From positions 124,001-188,000 of the forward strand of contig NZ_FNKY01000001.1 in NCBI RefSeq assembly GCF_900103165.1: 64,000 nt of DNA. Direction: 5' to 3'. The notes under the pieces were generated by a model. It did not search any database. It saw only the letters and a program-made list of their open reading frames with translations, and was not told the DNA's origin. Positions 52,795-63,483 of this stretch are shown piece by piece. Position 1 is the first letter of the stretch, and each line of letters opens with the position of its first letter. Position numbers and translations under genes: made by a program. This stretch comes from Nitrosospira multiformis. GTDB taxonomy: Bacteria; Pseudomonadota; Gammaproteobacteria; Burkholderiales; Nitrosomonadaceae.

Positions 52795-54870
52795 ATGACA
52801 AACCCTCTGCTGGATTTTTCCGGACTCCCGCGATTCGCGGATATTCGAACCGAACATATCACTCCGGCGGTAGAGCAACTGCTTGCCGATAACCGCGCTA
52901 TCATTGCCGGGATACGCGACGATGCCGCCATACCCACCTGGCGGAATTTCGTGCAGCCGATGGATGATGCCAACGAGCGCTTGTCTCGTGCCTGGGGCCA
53001 GGTTTCGCATTTGAACGCTGTGGTGAACAGTCCGGAATTACGCGAAATATATAACGCCAATCTGCCGCACGTAACTCAGTATTATGCCGAATTGGGTCAG
53101 GATCAGGCGTTATTCGAGAAATTCAAATTGCTCCGCAATAGCGCGGAATTTGAGAGCCTGGGCCGCGCACGAAAAAAAATTGTCGAGAATGAGTTGCGCG
53201 ATTTCCGTTTAGGCGGAGCGGAACTCCAGCCACAGGGGAAAAAACGTTTTCTCGAAATTCAGGAAGAGCTGTCGGCGCTTTCTTCCCGATTCAACGATAA
53301 CCTGCTGGATGCCACCAATAATTTTGTGCTGCAGGTGGAGGATGCGGACGAGTTATCCGGTATCCCCGCGGACGTGCTGGAAACGGCAAGGGAAAATGCC
53401 GCAAAAGAGGGTGCGCGAGGCTGGAAATTCACATTGCATGCCCCTTCCTATATGCCCGTCATGCAGTATGCGGATAATCGGGGGCTCCGCGAGAAAATGT
53501 ATCGTGCGTATTCCACCCGCGCGAGTGAACTGAGCAAAGTGGAATGGGATAACACGCCGCTTATCAGCAAGATACTTGAACTGCGCGAGGAAGAGGCGCG
53601 GATGCTGGGGTTTGATTGCTACGCCGAGGTATCGCTCGTGACAAAAATGGCCTCGACCCCCAAACAGGTGCTGGATTTTCTGGGTGAGCTTGCCGCCAAG
53701 GGCCGGCCTTACGCTGAACGCGATCTGGAAGAATTGTCCCGGTTCGCGGCCGGCAAGCTGCAACTGGGAAAACTGGAGGCATGGGATCTGGCTTATACCA
53801 GTGAGAAGCTGCGCCTTGACCGCTATGCGTTCTCCGAGCAGGAGGTGAAGCAGTATTTCCCTGAAACCAGTGTATTGCGGGGTATGTTCGAGCTGGTGGA
53901 GAATCTCTACGGCATTACCATTGTCCCGCCGCCGCAAGCGGCGGGTGTTCAGCTCTGGCACCCTGATGTAAAGTTTTTCATGATAAAGGACGCTGAAGGG
54001 AAGCTGCTCGGGCAATTCTATCTTGACCTTTATGCGCGTCCCGGCAAGCGTGGGGGGGGATGGATGGATGACGCCATCAGCCGCCGCCGGATCGGCGCCG
54101 GGGAACTCAGCATCCAAGCGCCGGTGGCGTATCTCACCTGCAATTTCTCCGCACCCGTCCCCCTTAATGGCCAAATTCGCCCTGCCCTGTTTACTCATGA
54201 CGAAGTCATTACACTATTCCATGAATTCGGCCATGGCCTCCATCATCTGCTCACCCAGGTTGAAGACCTGGGGGTATCCGGGATCAACGGTGTGGAATGG
54301 GATGCGGTGGAACTGCCCAGTCAATTCATGGAAAATTTTTGCTGGGAGCGTGGGGTGTTGATGAATATGACAGCGCATGTGGATACGGGCGAGTCCATTC
54401 CACCAGCGCTTTTCGACAAAATGCTGGCTGCAAAAAACTTTCAGAGCGGCCTTCAAATGCTTCGCCAGGTAGAATTTGCGCTGTTTGATATGCGGCTGCA
54501 TTCTGATTTCAACCCGGGCGGGGAGAAAACGGTACAGCAATTACTGGATGAGATTCGCAAGCAGGTGGCGGTCGTTATTCCCCCGGCGTTTAATCGCTTT
54601 CCCAACAGTTTCTCGCATATTTTTGGTGGGGGTTATGCAGCCGGGTATTATAGTTACAAATGGGCGGAAGTATTGTCCGCCGACGCATACAGCCTGTTCG
54701 AGGAAAGCAGCGACGGGGAACTGATCAATGCCGAAACCGGCGCCCGCTTCCGGAATGAAATTCTCGCCGCCGGCGGAAGCCGTCCGGCGCTGGAATCGTT
54801 CATTGCATTCCGGGGACGCGAGCCGAAAATCGATGCACTGCTGCGTCACCATGGTATGGCAACGACATGA
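52795..54870 (+). CDS. prlC: Oligopeptidase A (M3 family)
   Basis: A 691-residue cytosolic zinc metallopeptidase with H476-E477-F-G-H480 (HEFGHGLHHLLT) and the later Glu region GVEWDAVELPSQFME. It trims signal peptide fragments and other short peptides. Start at 52795 with GGAG 6 nt upstream; the frame extends 23 codons earlier. Follows the pyr genes on the same strand but with its own leader. Confidence 0.94.
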   Translation: MTNPLLDFSGLPRFADIRTEHITPAVEQLLADNRAIIAGIRDDAAIPTWRNFVQPMDDANERLSRAWGQVSHLNAVVNSPELREIYNANLPHVTQYYAELGQDQALFEKFKLLRNSAEFESLGRARKKIVENELRDFRLGGAELQPQGKKRFLEIQEELSALSSRFNDNLLDATNNFVLQVEDADELSGIPADVLETARENAAKEGARGWKFTLHAPSYMPVMQYADNRGLREKMYRAYSTRASELSKVEWDNTPLISKILELREEEARMLGFDCYAEVSLVTKMASTPKQVLDFLGELAAKGRPYAERDLEELSRFAAGKLQLGKLEAWDLAYTSEKLRLDRYAFSEQEVKQYFPETSVLRGMFELVENLYGITIVPPPQAAGVQLWHPDVKFFMIKDAEGKLLGQFYLDLYARPGKRGGGWMDDAISRRRIGAGELSIQAPVAYLTCNFSAPVPLNGQIRPALFTHDEVITLFHEFGHGLHHLLTQVEDLGVSGINGVEWDAVELPSQFMENFCWERGVLMNMTAHVDTGESIPPALFDKMLAAKNFQSGLQMLRQVEFALFDMRLHSDFNPGGEKTVQQLLDEIRKQVAVVIPPAFNRFPNSFSHIFGGGYAAGYYSYKWAEVLSADAYSLFEESSDGELINAETGARFRNEILAAGGSRPALESFIAFRGREPKIDALLRHHGMATT

Positions 54871-55109
54871 AATGACACTGGGGAATGCGGGATCAAGCAT
54901 CGGATAGCGCTTCCAGAGATTCCGTTAATGAGCGCTACACATGGCAGTGTGTATAGTAATACTTGCAACGATATTTGTCCGACGCTAGTATAGTGAAGAC
55001 ACTCCGGCACTACCATAGTATCAATATTCGCACGAATTCCTTTCTGTCATTTACGGACTCAACCGGAAGAAAGGTAATTAAATCCCGCTCGACAACAGGA
55101 GAAAACCAG

Positions 55110-55667
55110 ATGAAATATGTTAGATGGGTTGCTACCGCCACGATATTGACTACAGTACTAATGGTGGGCTGCGCACAGACGCCGCCCGCGCCCCAGGCCC
55201 AGAAATACAAGGATGGTGAGTTACCGGTTCCCGCAGATTACAAGAGCTGGCCTAAATTTCTGTCTGAAATCCAGCGTGCTGATACTAAGCAGGTCCGCGA
55301 GATCTATATCAACCCTATCGGGCATAGCACAAAAATGGGTGAGGCTTTCCCCAACGGCACCATTTCGGTAATGGAAATCTATAAGGCGCGTGAAGCCGCC
55401 GACGGCACGCCGTTGAAGGGCGCCGATGGTAAATTTGTCAAAGGTGACTTATTAAAAGTGGCGGTAATGGGCAAAGGTGCCGGCTGGGGTGAAAGCGTAA
55501 TGCCTCCGGATCTCAAGAATGGCGACTGGATATACGCCATGTATATGGCGGATGCAAAAACGAAAGCGCCGGATGATACCGTCACCTGCCGTGCCTGTCA
55601 TCTGCCGCTGACAGACAAGGATTATATTTTCCGCTACGACGAGTACTTCCAGAAGCGTATAAACTAA
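55110..55667 (+). CDS. Cytochrome P460-family lipoprotein
   Basis: A 185-residue protein with a lipobox (LMVGC21), so a periplasm-facing lipoprotein, and one haem c motif C160-R-A-C163-H164 near the C-terminus. The core (VREIYINPIGHSTKMGEAFPNGT, FVKGDLLKVAVMGKGAG, WIYAMYM) matches the P460/c'-beta family, sharing only general features with the soluble homologue at 541. AGGAG precedes ATG 55110. Likely role: binding or oxidising nitrogen oxides beside hydroxylamine metabolism. Confidence 0.85.
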   Translation: MKYVRWVATATILTTVLMVGCAQTPPAPQAQKYKDGELPVPADYKSWPKFLSEIQRADTKQVREIYINPIGHSTKMGEAFPNGTISVMEIYKAREAADGTPLKGADGKFVKGDLLKVAVMGKGAGWGESVMPPDLKNGDWIYAMYMADAKTKAPDDTVTCRACHLPLTDKDYIFRYDEYFQKRIN

Positions 55668-55721
55668 TACGCGGATACGCGATTGCTAATTGCGCTCCGC
55701 TGCCTCAGTCAGCGAGCGCAA

Positions 55722-58460
55722 TTAACTCAGTTTGCCGTGACATTGTTTGTACTTCTTCCCTGATCCGCATGGACATGGATCATTACGGCCAACCTTGCCA
55801 CCCTGGCGTACGAACGGTTGATGCTTCTCCAGGCGCTGCTCATCATGGTCTTCATGATCACCCGCCTCATCCAGCGCCTCCTCGTAAGCCGCATGGTGAT
55901 ACTGCACGTTTACTGGCGCACGCTGTGTTTCCGCCACCGCTTCCACCTGCTGCTCACTTCTGATCTGAACGGTCATGAGTATCCGGGTGACCTCTGTCTT
56001 GATCTCTTCAAGCATGGAGGTAAATAGCTCAAAGGCTTCGCGTTTGTATTCCTGCTTGGGATTTTTCTGCGCATACCCCCGCAAATGAATACCCTGACGC
56101 AAATGATCGAGCGCCGCGAGATGTTCCCGCCAGTGGGTATCAAGGCTTTGCAGCATCACCGCTCTCTCGTATTGATGCATAACATTGACGCCGACCTGAT
56201 CCACCTTTCCGGAATAATGTTCCTGCGCTATCCCGGCAATGCGCTGATGAAGGCTTTCTTCATGCAAGTCAGGTTCTTTCTCCAGCCACTCCCGCAACGG
56301 CAATTGCAACTGATATTCGGCAACCAGCGCCTTTTCCAGTCCCGGTATATCCCACTGTTCCTCGACACTTTGCGGCGGAACATAGAGGGCGACGAGACCA
56401 CCCAGCACATCTCCGCGCATGGCACCGATCGTCTCTGAAATATCCTGAGACTCGAGAAGCTCGTTACGTTGCTCATAGATCACCTTGCGCTGATCGTTGG
56501 CAACGTCATCGTATTCCAGCAATTGCTTGCGCATGTCGAAATTGCGGGCTTCCACCTTGCGCTGGGCATTTTCGATGGCACGAGTCACCCAGGGATGCTC
56601 AATGGCCTCGCCCTCCGGCATGTTGAGCTTCTGCATGATGTTTGCCACACGATCCGATGCGAAAATGCGCAGAAGCGGGTCCTCCAGCGAAAGATAAAAA
56701 CGGCTGGACCCGGGGTCTCCCTGGCGGCCGGAGCGCCCGCGCAACTGGTTATCCACGCGCCGGGATTCATGCCGTTCGGTGCCGATAATATGTAGCCCCC
56801 CCTGCTTCAGCACTTCCTCGTGAAGCAGCTGCCATTGCCCCTGCAATTCCGTGGTCCGTTCAAGCTTGGCGGATTCGCTTATAGCCTCATCGGCACGGAT
56901 ACGCTCAAGTTCCGGCTCCGGATTGCCTCCCAGCACAATGTCGGTACCCCGGCCCGCCATATTGGTAGCGATAGTAACCATTTTCGGGCGGCCGGCCTGA
57001 GTAACGATCTCCGCCTCCCTCGCATGCTGTTTGGCATTGAGTACCTGATGCGGCAACTGCTCCTGGGTGAGCAGTCCGGACAGCAGCTCATTGTTCTCGA
57101 TAGAGGTGGTGCCGACCAGAACCGGCTGCCCTCTCTCATAGCAGTCTTTGATATCCGCAATAATGGCACGGTTCTTTTCGTCCATGGTACGGAATACCTG
57201 ATCCATGCGATCATTACGTATCATGGGACGATGGGTTGGAATGATCACCGTTTCCAATCCGTAAATCTGCTGAAACTCATAAGCCTCGGTATCGGCCGTA
57301 CCCGTCATGCCGGCCAATTTTTTATACATGCGGAAATAATTCTGGAAAGTGATCGAAGCCAGTGTCTGATTCTCTTTCTGGATCGGGACACCTTCTTTTG
57401 CTTCCACCGCCTGATGCAATCCTTCCGACCAGCGTCTGCCGGACATAAGCCGCCCGGTAAACTCATCGACGATGACGACTTCGCCATCCTGTACGACATA
57501 ATGTTGATCACGAAGAAATAACGCATGGGCACGCAAGGCTGCGTAAAGATGGTGAACGAGATTGATGTTGGCAGGATCGTAGAGGCTGGTTCCCGGCGTT
57601 AGCAACCCGCTCTGGGCAAGCAGCCTTTCCGCGTGTTCAAAACCCGCCTCGCTCAACAGCACCTGCTGGGATTTTTCGTCTACGCTAAAATCGCCGGGGT
57701 CCTTCTCTGTTTCCTGGCGGACAAGTTTTGGAATCAGCGTATTCATACGCACATACACGTCGGTGTTGCCTTCCGCCTGACCCGATATAATCAACGGAGT
57801 ACGCGCCTCGTCAATCAGAATGGAATCCACCTCGTCAACAATGGCGTAATTGAGCACGCGTTGCACACGCTCGACAGGGTGACTCACCATATTATCGCGC
57901 AAATAATCAAATCCGTATTCGTTGTTGGTGCCATAGGTGATACCGGCGGCGTAGGCGGCCTGCTTGTCGCCGTGGTCCATCTGGGAGAGGATCACACCGA
58001 CACTGATACCAAGGAATTGATAGATGCGTCCCATCCATTCCGCATCCCGCTTGGCGAGATAGTCATTCACCGTCACCAGATGAACACCTTTGTCAGCCAG
58101 GGCATTGAGGTATGCGGGCAAGGTCGCCATCAGCGTCTTCCCTTCGCCTGTGCGCATCTCGGCAATTTTTCCGCTATGCAGCACCATACCGCCGATCAAC
58201 TGCACGTCGAAATGCCGCATTCCGAGTACGCGTTTGCTGACTTCACGCACCACGGCAAACGCCTCCGGCAGCAATGCATCAAGCGTTGCACCTTCGGCAA
58301 TGCGCTGTCTGAACTCATCGGTCTTAGCGCGTAACTCGGCGTCAGTCAGCGCCGAAATCCTGGCTTCCAGCGCATTAATCGTTCCCACACTCTGGAAATA
58401 CTGTTTGATCAGCCGGTCATTGCGGCTTCCAAAGACCTTCTTGAGCAGATTGTTCAGCAT
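55722..58460 (-). CDS. secA: Preprotein translocase ATPase SecA
   Basis: A 912-residue protein with Walker [26 protein letters not shown], the helicase motifs ([21 protein letters not shown]) and a C-terminal zinc-binding tail [14 protein letters not shown]. It drives export through SecYEG. Leftward, 92 bp after the M23 gene and separated from it by a terminator. Confidence 0.97.
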   Translation of the reverse strand: MLNNLLKKVFGSRNDRLIKQYFQSVGTINALEARISALTDAELRAKTDEFRQRIAEGATLDALLPEAFAVVREVSKRVLGMRHFDVQLIGGMVLHSGKIAEMRTGEGKTLMATLPAYLNALADKGVHLVTVNDYLAKRDAEWMGRIYQFLGISVGVILSQMDHGDKQAAYAAGITYGTNNEYGFDYLRDNMVSHPVERVQRVLNYAIVDEVDSILIDEARTPLIISGQAEGNTDVYVRMNTLIPKLVRQETEKDPGDFSVDEKSQQVLLSEAGFEHAERLLAQSGLLTPGTSLYDPANINLVHHLYAALRAHALFLRDQHYVVQDGEVVIVDEFTGRLMSGRRWSEGLHQAVEAKEGVPIQKENQTLASITFQNYFRMYKKLAGMTGTADTEAYEFQQIYGLETVIIPTHRPMIRNDRMDQVFRTMDEKNRAIIADIKDCYERGQPVLVGTTSIENNELLSGLLTQEQLPHQVLNAKQHAREAEIVTQAGRPKMVTIATNMAGRGTDIVLGGNPEPELERIRADEAISESAKLERTTELQGQWQLLHEEVLKQGGLHIIGTERHESRRVDNQLRGRSGRQGDPGSSRFYLSLEDPLLRIFASDRVANIMQKLNMPEGEAIEHPWVTRAIENAQRKVEARNFDMRKQLLEYDDVANDQRKVIYEQRNELLESQDISETIGAMRGDVLGGLVALYVPPQSVEEQWDIPGLEKALVAEYQLQLPLREWLEKEPDLHEESLHQRIAGIAQEHYSGKVDQVGVNVMHQYERAVMLQSLDTHWREHLAALDHLRQGIHLRGYAQKNPKQEYKREAFELFTSMLEEIKTEVTRILMTVQIRSEQQVEAVAETQRAPVNVQYHHAAYEEALDEAGDHEDHDEQRLEKHQPFVRQGGKVGRNDPCPCGSGKKYKQCHGKLS

Positions 58461-58494
58461 GAAATCTCGAAAAAATTCTATTTAAACAAATGTC

Positions 58495-58531
58495 CAAAAA
58501 ATAAGGGGGTGAGGTTTTTGGCCTCACCCCC
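58495..58531 (-). terminator. Intrinsic terminator between the M23 gene and secA
   Basis: On the minus strand GGGGGTGAGG (58531-58522), 7-nt loop CCAAAAA, CCTCACCCCC (58514-58505), then TTATTTTTT. It separates the upstream M23 transcript from secA, which needs its own promoter. Confidence 0.85.
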
Positions 58532-58552
58532 GCAGCAGAGTATTAATCCGGC

Positions 58553-59470
58553 TCAACTAGGCATCTTCAAAAATCTTGATGGATTTTGCGGCAAGCCCTT
58601 GTGCCTGACTTCAAAATGCAAATGCGGACCGGTGGAACGGCCAGTGCTGCCCACTTCCGCGATCTTCTGCCCCCGCACCACCACCTGGCCCACTTTGACC
58701 GTACGCTTGGACGCATGGGCATAACGGCTGACAAGATCATTGCCATGGTCAACATCAACCATATTACCATATTCGGAATGGAAACCGGAATACACGACCA
58801 CGCCTCCTGCGGCGGCAACGATCGGGGTACCCGTTGCGGCTGTGAAATCCACCCCTTCGTGGAAAACACTCCTTCCCGTGAAGGGATCAATGCGCACACC
58901 AAAACCGGAGGAGTACCATTTTGTGCTGACCGGCATAACGGAGGGAAGCATTTTTTTCTTGAGCCTGTCTTGCATCAACACGGAATCCAGCGCACCAAAC
59001 TTGTCGGCCCGGTCATCCAATATGAGCGACATTTCCTGGATCTTGTTGCTGATTTCCAGAAGCGACATATCCTGAGACGGCAAGGAGGAAGTGACTCCTC
59101 CCTGCCCTGGATTCTGATTGAACAGGAATTCCTGCGGCTTGATTCCCGACAACTCCGACAAACGCGCACCCACCGAATCGAGCCGTAACAGTTGAGCCTG
59201 CATCTGGCCCATTCTGACCGCCATCGCGTTGAGGCTATCGCGCAAATATGACTGGGTCTTTTGATGCTCTTCCGCCTGCACGCTCAGAACCAGCGATCTC
59301 AAGGTGGGGCTGTCAATCTTGTCAGCATAGCGCAGGGATAGATAATTCAGCGCCATCGCCAGTAACACAGCCGCCAGCACAAACCCTGCCGCGAGCAGTA
59401 CAAGATGTACATTGGTTAAAGTCAGTGTTCTTGCCTTTGCCAAATTATTGGAAACTAGAATAATATTCAT
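58553..59470 (-). CDS. M23 (LytM-type) peptidase
   Basis: A 305-residue protein with an N-terminal transmembrane helix (LVLLAAGFVLAAVLLAMAL), a coiled-coil middle and a C-terminal M23 domain: HEGVDFTA (H-x-x-x-D zinc site) and HLHFEVRH (H-x-H). The metal ligands are complete, so it is probably an active murein endopeptidase. Divergent from the DciA-like gene by 26 bp. Confidence 0.9.
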   Translation of the reverse strand: MNIILVSNNLAKARTLTLTNVHLVLLAAGFVLAAVLLAMALNYLSLRYADKIDSPTLRSLVLSVQAEEHQKTQSYLRDSLNAMAVRMGQMQAQLLRLDSVGARLSELSGIKPQEFLFNQNPGQGGVTSSLPSQDMSLLEISNKIQEMSLILDDRADKFGALDSVLMQDRLKKKMLPSVMPVSTKWYSSGFGVRIDPFTGRSVFHEGVDFTAATGTPIVAAAGGVVVYSGFHSEYGNMVDVDHGNDLVSRYAHASKRTVKVGQVVVRGQKIAEVGSTGRSTGPHLHFEVRHKGLPQNPSRFLKMPS

Positions 59471-59496
59471 CTTTATTCCCTAATTGTCATTCAGCC

Positions 59497-59970
59497 ATGG
59501 CCGCACGCAAGATCAATTTTTACCTCGGCGCCCTCAGCACTATGCCCGATCATCAACGGCTATTCGGTTACATGGACAAGTTAACCGCGATGCAACGGGT
59601 ATTCATGGAAATCGCCCCGCCACAATTAGCTCAACGCTGCGCTCTGGGTGGGTTCTTCGAAGGGAACCTGACCCTGTGCGCGCACAACGGTGCGATCGCA
59701 GCGAAACTCAGGCAAATTTTGCCGTCGTTATTATTAAAATTCCGGGCGAGAGGTTACGAGGTTACTGCAATTCGGATTACTGTGCAAGCAAATTACCGTG
59801 CTATGACAGGACATGAAGCATCTGCAAACGGGCCGACTGGGAGGCGGCAAATTGGACAGGCCGGCGTGGAAAGTCTGATTGAGCTGGCTGCGGAGCTGCC
59901 TCAGTCGCCTCTGAAAGAGGCTGTCGAATTATTGCTGAAGAAGCAAAACGGACAGGAGGAGGAATCCTGA
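59497..59970 (+). CDS. DciA-like (DUF721) protein
   Basis: A 157-residue basic protein with the DUF721 core (CALGGFFEGNLTLCAHNGAI, LRQILPSLLLKFRARGYEV). DciA is the helicase loader or operator of DnaB in bacteria without DnaC. In relatives it is found between lpxC and the M23-secA genes; lpxC is not next to it here. Divergent from the M23 gene. Confidence 0.75.
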   Translation: MAARKINFYLGALSTMPDHQRLFGYMDKLTAMQRVFMEIAPPQLAQRCALGGFFEGNLTLCAHNGAIAAKLRQILPSLLLKFRARGYEVTAIRITVQANYRAMTGHEASANGPTGRRQIGQAGVESLIELAAELPQSPLKEAVELLLKKQNGQEEES

Positions 59971-60248
59971 TAAAGCAGCTATGGCACCCTATACCGATGC
60001 AGCGACCCTGTGGTTTGGGCTTGGGGCGGCCATATATTCATTAAGGGCGACAGGTAGGTTGGGTGAGCGAACCGTAACCCAGCAACTCAATCCCAATCCT
60101 TTAGTTCCCATTCTCCCCCGCCTCTGCAAATAATCGCCGGTGTTCCACCGTCACGACGCTGAAAGAGAATGAGCTTCCCCCAATCCAGCTCGCCATGCAT
60201 CTCATGGCCTCCGTCGGATTACGCTGCGCTAATCCGACCTACTTCTTC
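59971..60248. other. Gap between DciA-like gene and ftsZ
   Basis: About 280 bp. It contains a GTAGGTTGGGTGAGCG-type fragment and a perfect 9-bp inverted repeat, GTCGGATTA/TAATCCGAC (60213-60221, 60230-60238), both short elements common in proteobacterial genomes. The inverted repeat is just past the ftsZ stop and may act as its terminator. No lpxC. Confidence 0.55.
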
Positions 60249-61415
60249 TCAATCGGCCTGCTTCCTCAAAAACGCCGGAATATCCAGCATATCCACGCCC
60301 GACTGTTTCATGGCTTCCACCGTGGCATCGCGCCTCCTGTTCGTACGGATCGCGGCGGGCGCATCCAGCTCCTTCCAGTTCACGGTGTCCGAGAACATGA
60401 TGTTATCCGTCCCGGTGCGTGTGTGAATCACGCTCAGCGGTTTGGGCTGCATGCGGTTACCCACGCCGCCAAGCCCTGTCGCCACCATGGTGACCCGCAG
60501 GTTGTCCTGCATGTTCTCGTCGATCACGGTACCGACAATCACGGTGGCCTCATCGGCAGTAAAGCCCTTGATGGTATTCATGACTTCGTGGACTTCCCGC
60601 ATTTTCATTCCCGAGCTGGCGGTAATGTTTACCAGTATGCCCCGCGCACCGGAGAGATTGACATCTTCCAGCAGGGGACTGGCTACCGCCTGCTCCGCCG
60701 CCGCGCGTGCGCGGTCCATACCCGCTGCCGTTGCGGAGCCCATCATTGCCATGCCCATTTCCGACATGACGGTTTTCACGTCGGCGAAATCGACGTTTAC
60801 CAGGCCCGGGCAATTGATCACCTCCGCGATGCCCGCTACCGCGCCATATAGCACATTATTGGCTGCCTTGAATGCATCCAGCATGCTGACATCATCACCC
60901 AGCACCACCATGAGCTTGTCATTGGGAATCACGATCAACGAATCGACATGCTGCGACAGGGCTTCCATGCCGGCCTGCGCCGCTTTAAGGCGTCTTCCTT
61001 CGAAAGAAAAGGGTTTGGTAACCACCGCCACGGTAAGAATATCCAGTTCCTTCGCCACCTGCGCCACCACCGGTGCGGCGCCGGTACCGGTGCCGCCGCC
61101 CATGCCGGCGGTGACAAACAGCATGTCGGCGCCTTCGATCAGTTCCGCGATGCGGTCGCGGTCCTCCATCGCCGCGTCGCGTCCAATTTCCGGATTGGCT
61201 CCCGCACCCAATCCCTTGGTGATCGCGGAACCCAATTGCAACTGGGTGCGCGCTTGATTACGCTTCAATGCCTGGGCATCGGTGTTGGCGGAAATGAACT
61301 CGACGCCTTGCACCCCATTCTGGATCATGTGGTCCACCGCATTGCCGCCGCAGCCGCCGATGCCAATGACCTTGATAACGGCTTCCTGAGTTTGTGTATC
61401 CATTATTTCGAACAT
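60249..61415 (-). CDS. ftsZ: Cell division protein FtsZ
   Basis: A 388-residue tubulin-like GTPase: GGCGGNAVDHMI, GGGTGTGAAPVVA tubulin signature, the T7-type synergy loop NVDFADVKTVM and a C-terminal tail DMLDIPAFLRKQAD for FtsA/ZipA binding. It forms the Z ring. AAGGAG 6-8 nt upstream of the ATG at 61415. Leftward with ftsA and ftsQ. Confidence 0.97.
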   Translation of the reverse strand: MFEIMDTQTQEAVIKVIGIGGCGGNAVDHMIQNGVQGVEFISANTDAQALKRNQARTQLQLGSAITKGLGAGANPEIGRDAAMEDRDRIAELIEGADMLFVTAGMGGGTGTGAAPVVAQVAKELDILTVAVVTKPFSFEGRRLKAAQAGMEALSQHVDSLIVIPNDKLMVVLGDDVSMLDAFKAANNVLYGAVAGIAEVINCPGLVNVDFADVKTVMSEMGMAMMGSATAAGMDRARAAAEQAVASPLLEDVNLSGARGILVNITASSGMKMREVHEVMNTIKGFTADEATVIVGTVIDENMQDNLRVTMVATGLGGVGNRMQPKPLSVIHTRTGTDNIMFSDTVNWKELDAPAAIRTNRRRDATVEAMKQSGVDMLDIPAFLRKQAD

Positions 61416-61480
61416 GGCGTTTCTCCTTTAAAAATTGTTAATCACACTTTATGCAGGCTCCTGCTTTTAAGCGCCTGCTA

Positions 61481-62719
61481 TCAAAAATTGCCCTGAAACC
61501 AGCTCTTCATTCTTTCGAGAATCCGTTTGAATGAGTTGCCTTGCAGTTTGGTATGCTGATGCCGTTGAACCTGCTCCATGCCGGCCATGATCAGTCCTAC
61601 TCCGGTGGAGCATCGCGGCGTGAGCACCACTTCCGCCAGCCCGCCGCGATAGTGCGGCAATCCCAGCCGCACCGGCATGTGGAAGATCTCTTCGCCAAGC
61701 TCCACCATGCCTTGCAGGGAACTGCTGCCGCCGGTAATGACGATCCCGGATGAAAGCAATTCCTCGAAACCGCTGCGGCGCAACTCAGCCTGCACCAGGG
61801 AATAGAGCTCTTCCACGCGCGGCTCGATCACTTCCGCCAGCGTCTGCCGGGAAAGCTGGCGCGTGGCTCGCTCGCCCACGCCCGCCACCTCCACCATTCC
61901 GCGCGGGTCAGCCATGCCGCGCAACGCACAGCCGTAGCGGCATTTAATGTCTTCGGCATCCTTGGTCGGTGTACGCAGCGCCATCGCGATGTCATTGGTA
62001 ATCTGGTCTCCGGCAATCGGAATCACCGCGGTATGGCGAATCGCGCCGTGCGTGAATACCGCGATATCGGTGGTGCCGCCGCCGATATCCACCAGGCATA
62101 CGCCCAAGTCTTTCTCGTCTTCCGACAGCACGGCCATTGCCGAGGCCAGCGGTTGCAGCACCAGATCGCGCACTTCCAGTCCGCAGCGGCGCACGCATTT
62201 CATGATGTTCTGCGCCGCGGACACCGCACCGGTGACGATATGCACTTTAACCTCCAGCCGTACGCCGCTCATGCCGATAGGCTCACGCACATCTTCCTGC
62301 CCATCGATAATGAATTCCTGGTTGAGGACATGGAGGACTTGCTGGTCGTTGAGAATATTCACGGCCTTGGCGGTTTCCATCACACGTTCCACGTCCAGCC
62401 GCGATACTTCCTTGTCCTTGATCGCAACCATTCCATGCGAATTGAAGCTCTTGATATGGCTGCCGGCAATGCCGGTATATACCTCGCGGATTTTGCAATC
62501 GGCCATGAGCTCTGCTTCTTCCAGCGCGCGCTGGATCGCCATCACCGTCGTCTCGATATTGACGACCACGCCTTTTTTCAGGCCGCGCGAGGGATGGCTA
62601 CCCATGCCGATAACCTCGAATCCACCCTCGGGCTTGACTTCCGCGACGATGGCGACAATCTTCGATGTGCCGATATCGAGGCCGACAATCAGGTTCTTAT
62701 TTTCATTGATTCTACTCAT
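61481..62719 (-). CDS. ftsA: Cell division protein FtsA
   Basis: A 412-residue actin-like ATPase with GLDIGTSKIVAIVAE, VDIGGGTTDIAVF and VITGGSSSLQGM phosphate motifs, and a C-terminal amphipathic helix (FKRILERMKSWFQGNF) that anchors the Z ring to the membrane. 65 bp before ftsZ and 65 bp after ftsQ. Confidence 0.97.
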   Translation of the reverse strand: MSRINENKNLIVGLDIGTSKIVAIVAEVKPEGGFEVIGMGSHPSRGLKKGVVVNIETTVMAIQRALEEAELMADCKIREVYTGIAGSHIKSFNSHGMVAIKDKEVSRLDVERVMETAKAVNILNDQQVLHVLNQEFIIDGQEDVREPIGMSGVRLEVKVHIVTGAVSAAQNIMKCVRRCGLEVRDLVLQPLASAMAVLSEDEKDLGVCLVDIGGGTTDIAVFTHGAIRHTAVIPIAGDQITNDIAMALRTPTKDAEDIKCRYGCALRGMADPRGMVEVAGVGERATRQLSRQTLAEVIEPRVEELYSLVQAELRRSGFEELLSSGIVITGGSSSLQGMVELGEEIFHMPVRLGLPHYRGGLAEVVLTPRCSTGVGLIMAGMEQVQRHQHTKLQGNSFKRILERMKSWFQGNF

Positions 62720-62784
62720 CTGCTTCGTGAACCCTTGATTTCGTGGTGCTTTCTTCCAACTTGGTTTTTCCTGTATTCCTTCGG

Positions 62785-63483
62785 TTATCGCACAGCGAAT
62801 CCGTTGGGGTAACGCAAATCCACATAACTCAGTTGCCGGTTTAATCGCGCAATGCTGTGGTCATGCGCCAGGACATATCGCGCCATCCGTGATTCCATCT
62901 GCTCGCGCCCGAGTTCCAGTACGGTTCCATTATCCAGGTGAACCCGCCAGGCACGACGGGGTGAAAGATTCATCTGTTCAATGCGCTGTTGCAAGGGTCG
63001 CAGCAGTTCAGTAAAGACAGCATACTGCCGCACCATGTCATGCGAACTCCCCGCCGGTCCATCGAATACAGGCAGTACTTCATCAGACGCGGCGTTGAAT
63101 GTTTCACCATGCGTATTCACCAATGCGTCGCTGCCCCAGCGTGCCAGCGCGACATGTTCCTCAAGCGTCACTTCCAGGCTCTGCGGCCAGTGCCGCCGCA
63201 CGCTTGCAACGCGCACCCAGGGCAGCTTCCCGAATGCCTGGCGCATGGTATTGAGATCAAGTGCCAGGAAGCTTCCAATATATTCGCTATGAACAGCGCT
63301 TTCGATCTGTTCCCGTGTCACATGCTTCAGTTTGCCGCTGCTGCTAGCGCTAACATTCAGCGCCTTCACCGGCAACACCGGCAAACTCAGCGCCCACTGG
63401 CTGGCGGTATAGGCCACCATCAGCGCAACCAGCACAAATAGTGTATTGGCCAGCAAGTCCAGCGCCTGATGGTTATCCCACAT
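62785..63483 (-). CDS. ftsQ: Cell division protein FtsQ
   Basis: A 232-residue bitopic protein: short cytosolic start, one transmembrane helix ([21 protein letters not shown]), a POTRA domain ([22 protein letters not shown]...[23 protein letters not shown]) and the FtsQ beta domain. ATG at 63483 overlaps the ddl end by 11 bp. It links FtsA/FtsZ to septal peptidoglycan enzymes. Confidence 0.93.
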   Translation of the reverse strand: MWDNHQALDLLANTLFVLVALMVAYTASQWALSLPVLPVKALNVSASSSGKLKHVTREQIESAVHSEYIGSFLALDLNTMRQAFGKLPWVRVASVRRHWPQSLEVTLEEHVALARWGSDALVNTHGETFNAASDEVLPVFDGPAGSSHDMVRQYAVFTELLRPLQQRIEQMNLSPRRAWRVHLDNGTVLELGREQMESRMARYVLAHDHSIARLNRQLSYVDLRYPNGFAVR

